NCBI GenBank assembly: GCA_021794525.1
Contig: JAJYQP010000045.1
Location: 1-47,790, forward strand
Origin: Pseudomonadota bacterium
GTDB lineage: Bacteria; Pseudomonadota; Alphaproteobacteria; Sphingomonadales; Sphingomonadaceae
Direction of reading: 5' to 3'
DNA length: 47,790 nucleotides
Below the pieces are notes generated by a model. That model was not told the DNA's origin. It was given only the letters and a program-made list of their open reading frames with translations, and did not search any database. Of the stretch, positions 17,617 through 26,174 are shown piece after piece; position 1 is the stretch's first letter, and each line of letters begins with the position of its first letter. The translations under genes and the position numbers were made by a program.

Positions 17617-18161
17617 TCCTCGGGTTTCTCCGCTGCGAGCGCCGGAACCGCCCGGGCGGCATCGGCGGCACCGATACCGGGCGCGGGGGCGGCGCTGATG
17701 GTTTCCTCGCGGCGCATCACCCGCCCGGCGCGCTCGACGGCGCGCACGAGCCGGGGATAGACACCGCAGCGGCACAGGTTCGGGATTGCGGCCTTGATCT
17801 CTTCGGGCCCCGGCGCCGGATTGCGAGCGAGCAGCGCCGCGGCGGCGATGGCGATGCCCGGCGTGCAGAATCCGCACTGGATCGCCTGCTCCGCCACCAG
17901 CGCCTGCTGCACCGGGTGGGAACGGTCGCGGCTCAGCCCCTCGATGGTGGTGATCTGGCGCCCCTCCGCCTCGGCGATCGTGACGAGGCAGCTCCGCAGC
18001 GGTTCTCCGTCCACAAGCACCATGCAGGCGCCGCAATCGCCCACGCCGCAGCCGTATTTCGTACCCGTGAGATTGGCCGCATCGCGCAGCGCCCACAGCA
18101 GGGGCGTCGCGGAGTCGAGCGCGAATTCGAGCGGCCGCTCGTTGACGGTCATGCGCGCCAT
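17613..18161 (-). CDS. (2Fe-2S)-binding subunit of a xanthine dehydrogenase/isoquinoline oxidoreductase-family enzyme
   Basis: 182 residues. The plant-type [2Fe-2S] site has Cys38, Cys43, Cys46 and Cys58 (YGCGVGDCGAC). The second, helical-domain cluster has Cys96, Cys99, Cys130 and Cys132 (QCGFCTPG, LCRCGVY). Both clusters are complete. The tail after ~145 is an Ala/Pro-rich extension. In IorAB-type hydroxylases this subunit passes electrons to a large molybdopterin subunit, which is absent here. It is translationally coupled to arsC by a 4-base overlap. Confidence 0.92.
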   Translation of the reverse strand: MARMTVNERPLEFALDSATPLLWALRDAANLTGTKYGCGVGDCGACMVLVDGEPLRSCLVTIAEAEGRQITTIEGLSRDRSHPVQQALVAEQAIQCGFCTPGIAIAAAALLARNPAPGPEEIKAAIPNLCRCGVYPRLVRAVERAGRVMRREETISAAPAPGIGAADAARAVPALAAEKPEE

Positions 18162-18211
18162 TCATGCAGGTCCGGTGCAGTGAGCTTGCAGGGGGCTTGC
18201 ACTCGTGCAGC

Positions 18212-18985
18212 TTACTGTTGCCAGCTCGGGTCGATCTTCGTGATCCGACGCTTCCACGCCTCGAAATCGAAGACGCCGGCACCGCCCTGGGTCTGCATCA
18301 CGGAAAGGTCGCGCTGGTGCACATCGACCACGTCCTGACCGACCACGACCGGCTTGCCCATCGACAGCGTCGCGACCTGGATCTCGCAGGCGCGCTGGAG
18401 GCTCCACATGGTCAGGAACATCTCGGGGATCGTCCGACCCATCACTACCGGGCCGTGGTTCTTCAGCATCAGCACCCGCTTGTTGCCGAGATTCTGCACC
18501 AGCCGCTCACCCTCTTCGGGCCGGACGGTCACGCCCTCGAAATCGTGGTAGCCGATCTGGTCCTGAAAACTGCAGGCGTAGAAATTGGTCGGCAGAAGGC
18601 CGCCCTCGTGGCTGCACACCGCCATCGTGGCGGTGGTGTGGACGTGGCAGATCGCGGTCGCGCGATCGCCCAGTACCTTGTGGAAATAGGCGTGCTGAGT
18701 GAATCCAGCCTTGTTCACCATATAGGGCGAACCGCCGACATTGTTTCCCTCGACATCGATCTTCACGAGGTTCGACGCCGTCACCTCGTCATAGAGCAGG
18801 CCGAAGGGGTTGATGAGGAAATTGCCTTCCTCTCCCGGCACCGCGACCGAGATGTGGTTGTAGATGCTCTCCCCCCAGCCGAGGTTATCGAAGATGCGGT
18901 AGCACGCGGCAAGGTCGAGCCGCGCCTGCCATTCGGCATCGCTGCATTCGTAATTGAGGTTCGCGTGCTTCGCCTGCGTCGCCAT
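18212..18985 (-). CDS. Class II aldolase/adducin family protein
   Basis: 257 residues from ATG 18985 with GGAGAG upstream. The metal-binding motif HVHTTATMAV and the later LKNHGPVVMG (third histidine) are characteristic of fuculose-phosphate aldolase-type proteins. LTMWSLQRACEIQ also fits the family. Members include sugar-phosphate aldolases and epimerases, plus many uncharacterised relatives in alphaproteobacteria. No sugar pathway gene is adjacent, so the substrate is unknown. It is divergent from cheA across a 152-base region. Confidence 0.9.
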   Translation of the reverse strand: MATQAKHANLNYECSDAEWQARLDLAACYRIFDNLGWGESIYNHISVAVPGEEGNFLINPFGLLYDEVTASNLVKIDVEGNNVGGSPYMVNKAGFTQHAYFHKVLGDRATAICHVHTTATMAVCSHEGGLLPTNFYACSFQDQIGYHDFEGVTVRPEEGERLVQNLGNKRVLMLKNHGPVVMGRTIPEMFLTMWSLQRACEIQVATLSMGKPVVVGQDVVDVHQRDLSVMQTQGGAGVFDFEAWKRRITKIDPSWQQ

Positions 18986-19137
18986 GGCTGCTCTCTCCTG
19001 CGGGAAGCCATCCCTATCGCATGACCGCATTGCCCCATGCAAGCACCGCGCAATCCTGCTGCGGCCCGCCATGCCAAACGATTTGGTAACCATCCTTCGG
19101 CCATACCCGGCCGCGGAAAAGGGAAGGCCGCGTACCG

Positions 19138-21519
19138 ATGGACGAATTGCTGGCGGATTTTGTCGCCGAAACCCGCGAGATGCTGGAAGCCGTCGGCGGC
19201 GAACTGGTCGCCTGGGAGGCGGACCCCTCCGACGGGACGCGCCTCGATTCCATCTTCCGCTTCGTCCACACGGTGAAGGGAAACTGCGGCTTCTTCGATT
19301 TCCCCCGGCTCGAGCGCCTGAGCCACGCTGCCGAGGATGCGCTGGCCGAATGCCGTGCCGGGCGCCGCGAACCCGACAGTGCGCTGGTTTCCGCCGTCCT
19401 GGCGATCGTCGACCGCATCGGCGAGATGACGGCGGCGATCGAGGCAGGCGAGGAGTTCGCGGCCAGCGGCGACGAACAGCTGATCGCCGCGCTCGAAGTC
19501 GGCGCCGCCGATATCGCGATGGAACACGTGGCACCCACCGGCTTCCCCGATCCCGCTGCTGGCGAAGCGTCCGAAAACGACGACGGCAAGCCCGGCAGGG
19601 CGGCGCTCCAGCGTACCATCCGCCTTCCCGTCAGCCTGATGGACGAGGTGATGAAGGGCATCTCCGACATGGTGCTCGCCCGCAACGACCTCGCGCGGCG
19701 GCTACGCGAAAGCACGGACCAAAGCGCGGTCGAGGCCCCGTTCGAGCGTCTCAGCGGCATCCTCGCCGACGTGCGTGCCGCCATCACCCGGATGCGGATG
19801 CAGCGGCTCGAATATCTCTTCGGCTCCTTCCCCCGGCTGATCCGCGATCTCTCCGCCGAACTCGGCAAGCAGGTCATGGTCGATTTCGAGGGCAGCGACG
19901 TCGAGCTCGACCGCGAGATGATCGAGATGGTGCGCGATCCGCTCACCCACATCATCCGCAACTCCATCGATCACGGCATCGAGACGCCCGCGGAACGGCT
20001 GAAGGCCGGCAAGCACGAGATCGGCCTGATGCGCTTCGCCGCGCGCCAGTCGGGCAACCGCATCAGTGTGGTCATCACCGACGACGGACGCGGCGTCGCC
20101 GTGGACCGCCTCGCCGCCAAGGCGGTCGCCGCGGGCCTGCGCAGCGAGGCCGAAGTCCAGCGCATGAGCGAGCGCGAGAAGCTGCTGCTGATGTTCGAAC
20201 CAGGTCTATCCACCGCCGACGCGGTCAGCGCGGTATCCGGCCGCGGCGTCGGCATGGACGTGGTGCGCTCCAACATCGAGAAGGTGGGCGGGTCAATCGA
20301 CGTCACCACCGATCCAGGCCAGGGTACCTCGTTCCGGCTGGAACTGCCGCTGACCCTGTCCATCGTCGCCGCGCTCACCGTCGGCGTCGAAGGCGAGCGC
20401 TATGCCATCCCGCGCAGCTATATCGAGGAAGTCGCATTCGCCGATGCGCAGGCGCTGGAATTCGCGCGCGCCGGGGAACGCCAGCTCATCACCTTCCGCG
20501 GCCGCCGCGTGCCCTGCATTGCCCTGTCCGAGGTGTTCGGTCCAAGCGAAGCAGGGACCTTCGAATGGGACGGGAAGACCCTCGTCCTCCTCCGCCTCGC
20601 CAGCAATGAGGTCTTCGCGCTCGGCGTCGACCGGGTCTACGATCATGAGGACGTGGTCATCAAGCCGATCGCCCCGGCGGTGATGGATGCACGGCTCTAC
20701 GCCGGCACGACTCTCCTCGACGACGGCAAGCCGATCATGGTGCTCGACATCCCGAGCATCGCCACCGAGAGCGGGATTCATGCCGATGTCGCCAGCCGCT
20801 CGGCCCGCGAGGAGGAGGTGACGGAGACCGCCTCCGACGCGATCAGCGTCCCGGTCATGCTGTTCATGGGCCTCGACGGGCGCAAGCGCGCGATCCGGCT
20901 CGAGACTGTGCGCCGCATCGACACCGTGAGCCCCCAGGCGATCGACATCGAGGGCAAGCGCGCGCAGGTCGTCGTCGGCGAGGACATCCTCGCGCTCGCC
21001 GGGCACGAGGGCGGCGAGCTGCCGGAAGCCAAGCTACGGCTGCTGCGACTGTCGGACGGCGACAGCGAGATCGCCTATGCGGTGCGCGAGGTAATCGATG
21101 CCTCGGCGATGACCGATACGCTGGTGCCTGCGAAGGACGATACCGCGATCGAGGGTGTTACCCTGATCGACGGCGAGCTGGTCCCGGTGGTCGATGCCCA
21201 CCGCCTGTTCGCGCGCGCGCCGTCGGCAAAACGGCGCGGCCGGGTTCCGACCTGCCGCCTGCCTGCCGACAGCGAATGGGCGCGCACGATCCTCGAACCG
21301 CTCGTCCGCACGGCCGGCTATGCGATCGCCACCGACGCCGCGAGTGAGGCCGATGTCGCCATCGTCATGGCCGAGGACGAGGCGGCTGCGCCCGGCCCGG
21401 CCCGCGCGCAGATCCGGCTCAGCGCCGATCCGCAAGGCGAGGACGACGCCATCTATCGCTACGATCGTGACGCGCTGCTGGACGCCCTGCGCGCCGCGAC
21501 TCGACGGAGGGCCAAATGA
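19138..21519 (+). CDS. cheA: Chemotaxis histidine kinase CheA, unusual domain layout
   Basis: 793 residues. An HPt domain (1-105) has phospho-acceptor His44 (FVHTVKGNCGF). No CheY-binding P2 domain follows: a ~50-residue linker leads to the dimerisation domain (~155-225). The HATPase (~225-405) has the N-box HIIRNSIDHG, DDGRGV and GRGVGMDVV. The first CheW-like domain is at ~405-540. A second CheW-like module follows at ~565-695 (VPVMLFMGLDGRKRAIRLE, LIDGELVPVVDAHRLF). The last ~85 residues resemble a receiver fold but show no phospho-acceptor Asp motif. It is the first gene of the chemosensory cluster; its stop overlaps the cheW start (ATGA). Confidence 0.93.
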   Translation: MDELLADFVAETREMLEAVGGELVAWEADPSDGTRLDSIFRFVHTVKGNCGFFDFPRLERLSHAAEDALAECRAGRREPDSALVSAVLAIVDRIGEMTAAIEAGEEFAASGDEQLIAALEVGAADIAMEHVAPTGFPDPAAGEASENDDGKPGRAALQRTIRLPVSLMDEVMKGISDMVLARNDLARRLRESTDQSAVEAPFERLSGILADVRAAITRMRMQRLEYLFGSFPRLIRDLSAELGKQVMVDFEGSDVELDREMIEMVRDPLTHIIRNSIDHGIETPAERLKAGKHEIGLMRFAARQSGNRISVVITDDGRGVAVDRLAAKAVAAGLRSEAEVQRMSEREKLLLMFEPGLSTADAVSAVSGRGVGMDVVRSNIEKVGGSIDVTTDPGQGTSFRLELPLTLSIVAALTVGVEGERYAIPRSYIEEVAFADAQALEFARAGERQLITFRGRRVPCIALSEVFGPSEAGTFEWDGKTLVLLRLASNEVFALGVDRVYDHEDVVIKPIAPAVMDARLYAGTTLLDDGKPIMVLDIPSIATESGIHADVASRSAREEEVTETASDAISVPVMLFMGLDGRKRAIRLETVRRIDTVSPQAIDIEGKRAQVVVGEDILALAGHEGGELPEAKLRLLRLSDGDSEIAYAVREVIDASAMTDTLVPAKDDTAIEGVTLIDGELVPVVDAHRLFARAPSAKRRGRVPTCRLPADSEWARTILEPLVRTAGYAIATDAASEADVAIVMAEDEAAAPGPARAQIRLSADPQGEDDAIYRYDRDALLDALRAATRRRAK

Positions 21520-21953
21520 ACGACCTGCTGCTGATCTGCCTCATCGCCGGCCGCCGCGCCGCGATTTCCGCCGCGCGCGTCCTTTCCGTCATCGAGATCG
21601 AGGCGATCACGCCCATCCCGCGGACACCGGACTTCATCGTCGGCGTGACCGCGCTGCGCAGCCAGGCATTGACCGTGATCGACTGCCGCGTTTCGCTCGG
21701 CTTCCCGGCCAGCGAGACCGTTGTCGGCAGCCGCGCCGCAGTCGTCGAGCATGAAGGGCACCGCTATGCCCTTCTGGTGGACGAGGCCTTCGACGTTGCC
21801 GTCGCCCAGTCGGACCCGGTCAAGGTGCCCGGCGGCTTCGGCGCGGGCTGGAAGCGCGCCGCTGCGGGCATGGTCGAAACCGAAGGCGGTCCTGCCCTGC
21901 TTGTCGATGTCGAACAGCTGATCCGGGGGCCGAAGGAACGCGCGGCGGCTTAA
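21516..21953 (+). CDS. cheW: Chemotaxis coupling protein CheW
   Basis: 145 residues making up a single CheW domain. It starts with LLLICLIAGRRAAISAARVLSVIE, followed by FIVGVTALRSQALTVIDCR, corresponding to the conserved GxxxxRGxxxPVxDL region, with ALRSQAL in place of NLRGxxx. The end (GPALLVDVEQLI) is typical. CheW bridges receptors and CheA. It is shorter and more diverged than E. coli CheW. The ATGA overlap with cheA (21516-21519) implies coupled translation. Confidence 0.9.
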   Translation: MNDLLLICLIAGRRAAISAARVLSVIEIEAITPIPRTPDFIVGVTALRSQALTVIDCRVSLGFPASETVVGSRAAVVEHEGHRYALLVDEAFDVAVAQSDPVKVPGGFGAGWKRAAAGMVETEGGPALLVDVEQLIRGPKERAAA

Positions 21954-22019
21954 TCAGATAGTTACCGCTGCCCCCTATCCTCGAATGTAATCTCAAGAAC
22001 GCGAAGGTCGTAAGCCGCC

Positions 22020-22385
22020 ATGAAATCCTGCCTCATCGTCGACGATTCCCGGGTTATCCGGAAGGTTTCGCGGCACATCCTGGAGACGCTCGGCTTCTCG
22101 GTCGAGGAGGCCGAGAACGGCCAGCAGGGGCTCGACCAGTGCGCCGCTGCCATGCCCGACGTCATCCTCCTCGACTGGAACATGCCGGTGATGACCGGGA
22201 TCGAATTCATCACGAAGCTGCGCCAGCGCGACGGCGGCGATAAGCCCAAGGTCGTGTTCTGCACCACAGAGAACGACGTCGCCCATATCCGCGAGGCGAT
22301 CAGCGCGGGCGCCGACGAATATGTGATGAAGCCGTTCGATCACGAAACGCTGCAGATCAAGCTACAGCTCGTCGGCATGGCCTGA
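22020..22385 (+). CDS. cheY: CheY-like single-domain response regulator
   Basis: 121 residues, one receiver domain. The acidic pair is Asp8-Asp9, the phospho-acceptor is Asp52 (ILLDWNMPVMTG), the switch Thr is at 82/83 (FCTTENDV) and the conserved Lys is Lys104 (MKPFDHETL). All residues needed for phosphorylation are present. It is the only stand-alone receiver in the cluster. It lies 66 bases after cheW and 11 bases before cheB. Confidence 0.93.
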   Translation: MKSCLIVDDSRVIRKVSRHILETLGFSVEEAENGQQGLDQCAAAMPDVILLDWNMPVMTGIEFITKLRQRDGGDKPKVVFCTTENDVAHIREAISAGADEYVMKPFDHETLQIKLQLVGMA

Positions 22386-22396
22386 GGGCCAGGGCG

Positions 22397-23506
22397 ATGA
22401 CAGCAGCCCTTCAAACCGACCGGCTCGCGCCGGGTGTCGGCACGCCACCCCGTCCGGGCGCGGACAGCATCGCGGTCATGGTGATCGACGATTCGCTGAC
22501 CGTGCGCACGGTGTTTTCGCGCATGATCGACCGCGAGGCCGATCTGTCGATCGTGGCGCAGGCGAGCACCGCGGAAGAAGCGCTCGGCATCCTTCGCTCG
22601 ATGCGGGTCGACGTCATCCTGCTCGATCTCGAGATGCCCGGTATGGGGGGCCTGGAGGCGCTGCCCAAGCTGTTGCGACTGGCCCAGGGCGCGCATGTGC
22701 TGGTCGTTTCCTCGCTCACCACCGATGGCGCGGAAGCGACGCTTTCCGCCCTGCAAATGGGCGCGGCGGACACCATGCTCAAGCCGCGACCGGGCGGCTT
22801 CAACGAAGAATACCGCGCCGGGCTTCTGGGCAAGATTCGTGCGCTGGGCGGCAAAACGCTGCCGCGCAGTGCGGTCCGCCCGCCGGTGGCCGCGCCGGCT
22901 CCGCGCTGTGCGACCAAGCAGCCGCGCGTCGTCGCGATCGGTGCCTCCACCGGCGGTATCCACGCGCTGAATCTGTTTCTTCGGCGGATCCCGGCCACCT
23001 TCGACTTGCCGATCCTCATCACCCAGCACTTGCCCGAGAACTTCATGCCGGTGTTCGCGCGCCAGGTCGAGACGGCCGCCAACCGCGACGCCGTGCTGGC
23101 CGGCGAGGGCACCGTGATCGCACCTCGCCGCGTCGTCATCGCGCCCGGACAAGGCCACATGGTCGTCCGCCGGGATCGCGGCCAGATGGTTACCGGGCTC
23201 GCTTACCACGCCGTCAAGAGCGGCTGCCGCCCCTCGGTCGATCCCATGTTTTCCTCACTCGCGGAGGCCTATGATGGCCATGTTGCGGCGGTGCTGCTGT
23301 CTGGCATGGGCCGCGACGGGACCGATGGCGCGGAACAGGTGGCGGCCGCCGGTGGCGCGGTCTTCGCGCAGGACGAGGCGACCTGCGCCGTCTGGGGCAT
23401 GCCGCGCGCCGTCACCGAGCGCGGGATCGCCTGCGCCGTCTCGCCGCCGGAAGATCTTGCCGATCTCGTCGCCGCTGCTGCTGCAGGAGCGCGCTCGTGG
23501 CGCTGA
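22397..23506 (+). CDS. cheB: Chemotaxis response regulator and protein-glutamate methylesterase CheB
   Basis: 369 residues. A receiver domain (~25-145) has phospho-acceptor Asp77 (ILLDLEMPGMGG). The methylesterase domain (~175-365) has the catalytic triad Ser184 (GASTGG), His211 (TQHLPENF) and Asp307 (GMGRDGTDG). CheB demethylates and deamidates receptor glutamates for adaptation. Its 3' end overlaps cheR by 10 bases. Confidence 0.96.
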   Translation: MTAALQTDRLAPGVGTPPRPGADSIAVMVIDDSLTVRTVFSRMIDREADLSIVAQASTAEEALGILRSMRVDVILLDLEMPGMGGLEALPKLLRLAQGAHVLVVSSLTTDGAEATLSALQMGAADTMLKPRPGGFNEEYRAGLLGKIRALGGKTLPRSAVRPPVAAPAPRCATKQPRVVAIGASTGGIHALNLFLRRIPATFDLPILITQHLPENFMPVFARQVETAANRDAVLAGEGTVIAPRRVVIAPGQGHMVVRRDRGQMVTGLAYHAVKSGCRPSVDPMFSSLAEAYDGHVAAVLLSGMGRDGTDGAEQVAAAGGAVFAQDEATCAVWGMPRAVTERGIACAVSPPEDLADLVAAAAAGARSWR

Positions 23507-24354
23507 CCGATGCTTCCCACCGTATCATCGCCGACCTTCTCGCCAGCCGGACCGGCCAGGAACTGACCGCCTCGCGGCTGTGGCGCGTGCCTTCGGCGCT
23601 GGCGGCGATCTTCCGCGAGCGCGGGATCAGCAACGTCGACCAGCTGGTGTGTCTGCTGGCCGACCCGCGCGAATCCCGGCTCGCCAACGAGGTGGTCGAG
23701 GCGCTGCTCAACAACGAGACCTATTTCTTCCGCGATCACGCCTATTTCGCAACGCTGGCCAACCACGTTCTGCCGGAGCTGGCACACGCCCGCGCCGCAA
23801 CCCGGCGGCTCTCGATCTGGTCGGCGGGCTGTTCGACCGGGCAGGAGGCGCTGTCGCTGGCGATGATCTTCGCGGAGCAGCCCGCGCGCTGGTCAGGCTG
23901 GACGATCGAGATTCTCGGCACCGATATCTCGAACAAGGCGATTACCGCCGCGCGGAGCGGGGTCTATACCCAGTTCGAGATACAGCGCGGCATCAGTGTC
24001 GCGCAGATGCTGAACTTCTTCTCCGAGACCGCGGGCGGCTGGCAAGCCTGCGCCCGGCTGCGCGGCATGACGAAGTTCCATCAGCACAACATTCTCGACG
24101 CACCACCCCCTCCGGGTAATTTCGACATCATCCTGTGCCGTAACCTGTTGCTGTATCTCGATACCGGCACTCGCCGCCGGGTCTTCGATCGCCTTGCAAG
24201 TGCGCTGGCAGCTGATGGCTGGCTGATGCTTGGTGCCGGCGAGACGGTCGTCGGGCAGACCGAAAGGTTCGAGCCTGCAGCGTGTGGATCCGCGCTCTAC
24301 CGCGCCGTGCAGAGCGCACGAGGCGCGATGGGCCGGCGGGCGACCGTCGGCTGA
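23497..24354 (+). CDS. cheR: Chemotaxis protein-glutamate methyltransferase CheR
   Basis: 285 residues from a GTG start with GGAG upstream; it overlaps the end of cheB by 10 bases. NNETYFFRD (72-80) and the AdoMet-binding SAGCSTGQEALS (109-120) are diagnostic of CheR. FDIILCRNLLLYLD is the later conserved strand. No TPR or pentapeptide-tethering extension is present. It would methylate the receptor encoded about 1.8 kb downstream, whose C-terminus lacks a tethering pentapeptide. Confidence 0.95.
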   Translation: MALTDASHRIIADLLASRTGQELTASRLWRVPSALAAIFRERGISNVDQLVCLLADPRESRLANEVVEALLNNETYFFRDHAYFATLANHVLPELAHARAATRRLSIWSAGCSTGQEALSLAMIFAEQPARWSGWTIEILGTDISNKAITAARSGVYTQFEIQRGISVAQMLNFFSETAGGWQACARLRGMTKFHQHNILDAPPPPGNFDIILCRNLLLYLDTGTRRRVFDRLASALAADGWLMLGAGETVVGQTERFEPAACGSALYRAVQSARGAMGRRATVG

Positions 24355-24470
24355 CCCGACCGTCCCGTGGCCAGAGGCGACGGTGAATTCGCGCTTTACC
24401 CTTCCTTATCCACTGCAAGCTTATCGTCATGCAAATGGTCGCGCACCGAAGGTGCACAGAGAGGTCACCA

Positions 24471-26024
24471 GTGGTACTACCCGGTTCTGAGCATTCGACC
24501 TCGGCGCGCGCGCTGGTCATCGGACCGGCGATCCTCGTATCAGGCATTTTCCTCGCCACGCTCGTCGCCACCGTCGCGACGACGCGCAGCGGCTTCGGCG
24601 TCCCGGCGCCGCTTGCCGTCGGCGCAATCTGTTTCGCCGCCGCCATGGCGATCCTGGTCCGCCGCGGCCTGCGCCACATGGCACGGCTCGAACGCCTCGG
24701 CATTACCGATTCGCTGACCGGCCTTCCCAACCGGAACGCCTTTCACCAGGATTTCCGCAATCTCCTTCGCGACGACGAGGAAATGGCCGTCGCGCTCATC
24801 GATCTCGACGGCTTCATGCTCGTCAACGAGCATTACGGTCGCCAGATCGGCGATCGCGCCATTCGCGAAACCGCGGGCGCGTTCCTTACGGTCTGCGCCG
24901 CCGAGGCCGCGCTGTATCGCCTCGGCGGCGACGAGTTTGCCCTCCTCAAGAGCGGGCCGCTCGCCGCGACGCTGGTCGAGGGGATCTGCCGCCGGATCGT
25001 CGACCGCATGGCGCGGCCGGTTATCGTCGACGATCGCCGCCTGATGCTCGGTGCCAGCGTTGGCCTGGCCCGGCGATCCAGCGGCGACGACACCGGTTCC
25101 TCCGAGCTACTGCGCCGCGCCGATGTCGCGATGTATTCCTCCAAGCGCGGCGGCAAGGCGCGCTGCACCTGGTACAGCCCGGAGTTCGACCGCAGCCGCG
25201 AGGCGATCCGCGCGCTCGACGACGAGCTGCGGCAAGGTCTCGCCAATGACGAATTCACCTTGCACTACCAGCCGCTGGTCGATTGCACGACGCGCGAGGT
25301 GGTGGCCGTCGAATCGCTGATCCGCTGGGAACGCCCCGACGGCAAGCGGGTCGGCCCGAACGTGTTCATTCCGGTGGCGGAGGAATCGGGCCTCATCAAC
25401 CCACTCGGACTCTGGGTACTGCGCCGGGCCTGCACCGAAGCACTCGCCTGGGATACGATCAAGCTCTCGGTCAACATCTCCGCTGCGCAGCTCCGCAACC
25501 CGGAGTTCCCTATCCAGCTCGGCCTCATACTCGAGGAAACCGGCTTCGATCCGGAGCGTCTCGAGCTCGAGATCACCGAGACGTGCCTGGTCCTCGATCC
25601 CGTCGTCGCCGAACGCAGCCTGACGGTCATCCGCGGTTTCGGCGTGAGCGTGGTGCTCGACGATTTCGGCACGGGCTACGCCAGCTTCGGCTTCCTGCGC
25701 CAGTTCCGCTTCGAAAAGCTCAAACTCGATCGCAGCATGATCATCCAGGCCGGCGAGGATGATGGCAGCCGGGCGATGATGCTGTCGTCCATCACGGTTG
25801 CCCGCGCGATGAAGATGGCCGTCACTGCCGAGGGCGTGGAGACCGAGGAACAGGCTGACATGGTCCGCGCCGCCGGTTGCGACCAGATCCAGGGCTGGCT
25901 GTATTTCAAGGCGATGCCGGCAGGGGAGATCGCGGCTCATCTCGGCAAGCCGCTCGGTTCGACTGCCGTTTCGGCCCGCACGCCCGCGACCACAAGGGCG
26001 GTGTCGGGACCCAGAGCCGCCTGA
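24471..26024 (+). CDS. Bifunctional diguanylate cyclase/c-di-GMP phosphodiesterase (GGDEF-EAL)
   Basis: 517 residues from GTG 24471, chosen because GAGG sits six bases upstream; ATG 24429 would add 14 residues without a ribosome site. Two membrane helices (~14-37 and ~44-64) have almost no periplasmic loop. The GGDEF domain has an intact RLGGDEF at 152-156 but no RxxD inhibitory site. In the EAL domain the signature reads ESL (VESLIRW), yet the catalytic residues of SVNIS, EITET, DDFGTGYAS, KLDRS, AEGVET and IQGW are present, so hydrolysis is plausible. It lies between cheR and the chemoreceptor gene, suggesting a link between chemosensing and c-di-GMP. Confidence 0.92.
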   Translation: MVLPGSEHSTSARALVIGPAILVSGIFLATLVATVATTRSGFGVPAPLAVGAICFAAAMAILVRRGLRHMARLERLGITDSLTGLPNRNAFHQDFRNLLRDDEEMAVALIDLDGFMLVNEHYGRQIGDRAIRETAGAFLTVCAAEAALYRLGGDEFALLKSGPLAATLVEGICRRIVDRMARPVIVDDRRLMLGASVGLARRSSGDDTGSSELLRRADVAMYSSKRGGKARCTWYSPEFDRSREAIRALDDELRQGLANDEFTLHYQPLVDCTTREVVAVESLIRWERPDGKRVGPNVFIPVAEESGLINPLGLWVLRRACTEALAWDTIKLSVNISAAQLRNPEFPIQLGLILEETGFDPERLELEITETCLVLDPVVAERSLTVIRGFGVSVVLDDFGTGYASFGFLRQFRFEKLKLDRSMIIQAGEDDGSRAMMLSSITVARAMKMAVTAEGVETEEQADMVRAAGCDQIQGWLYFKAMPAGEIAAHLGKPLGSTAVSARTPATTRAVSGPRAA

Positions 26025-26174
26025 CGCGCGCCAGCATCGTTCCCGAGGGAACCATGTCCCAGATCAACCGGCGGCAAACGAGCGCCAAATCCGACCGATT
26101 TCGCGCTGGTTAAGGGCTTTTAAACCACGCTGTGCGATTGCTGCCGGGCAATTTTTTCGAGGACCGCGAAGACC

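Noticed and set aside
19074..19086. Small inverted repeat CCAAACGATTTGG upstream of cheA as an operator
   Set aside because: Only five bases per arm, single occurrence, and no regulator gene nearby; chance occurrence cannot be excluded.
18212..19534. Extended N-terminus for the class II aldolase reaching into cheA
   Set aside because: The added ~180 codons are Arg-rich with no aldolase features, and ATG 18985 has a good ribosome site.
24355..24470. Extra small gene between cheR and the GGDEF-EAL gene
   Set aside because: The open frames in this gap are shadows without a ribosome site. The region is better read as leader sequence for the GTG start at 24471.
26100..26174. Flagellar sigma-28-type promoter before the chemoreceptor gene
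   Set aside because: A TAAA is followed by GCCGGGCAA, but the spacing is 18 rather than about 15 bases and the -10 match is poor.
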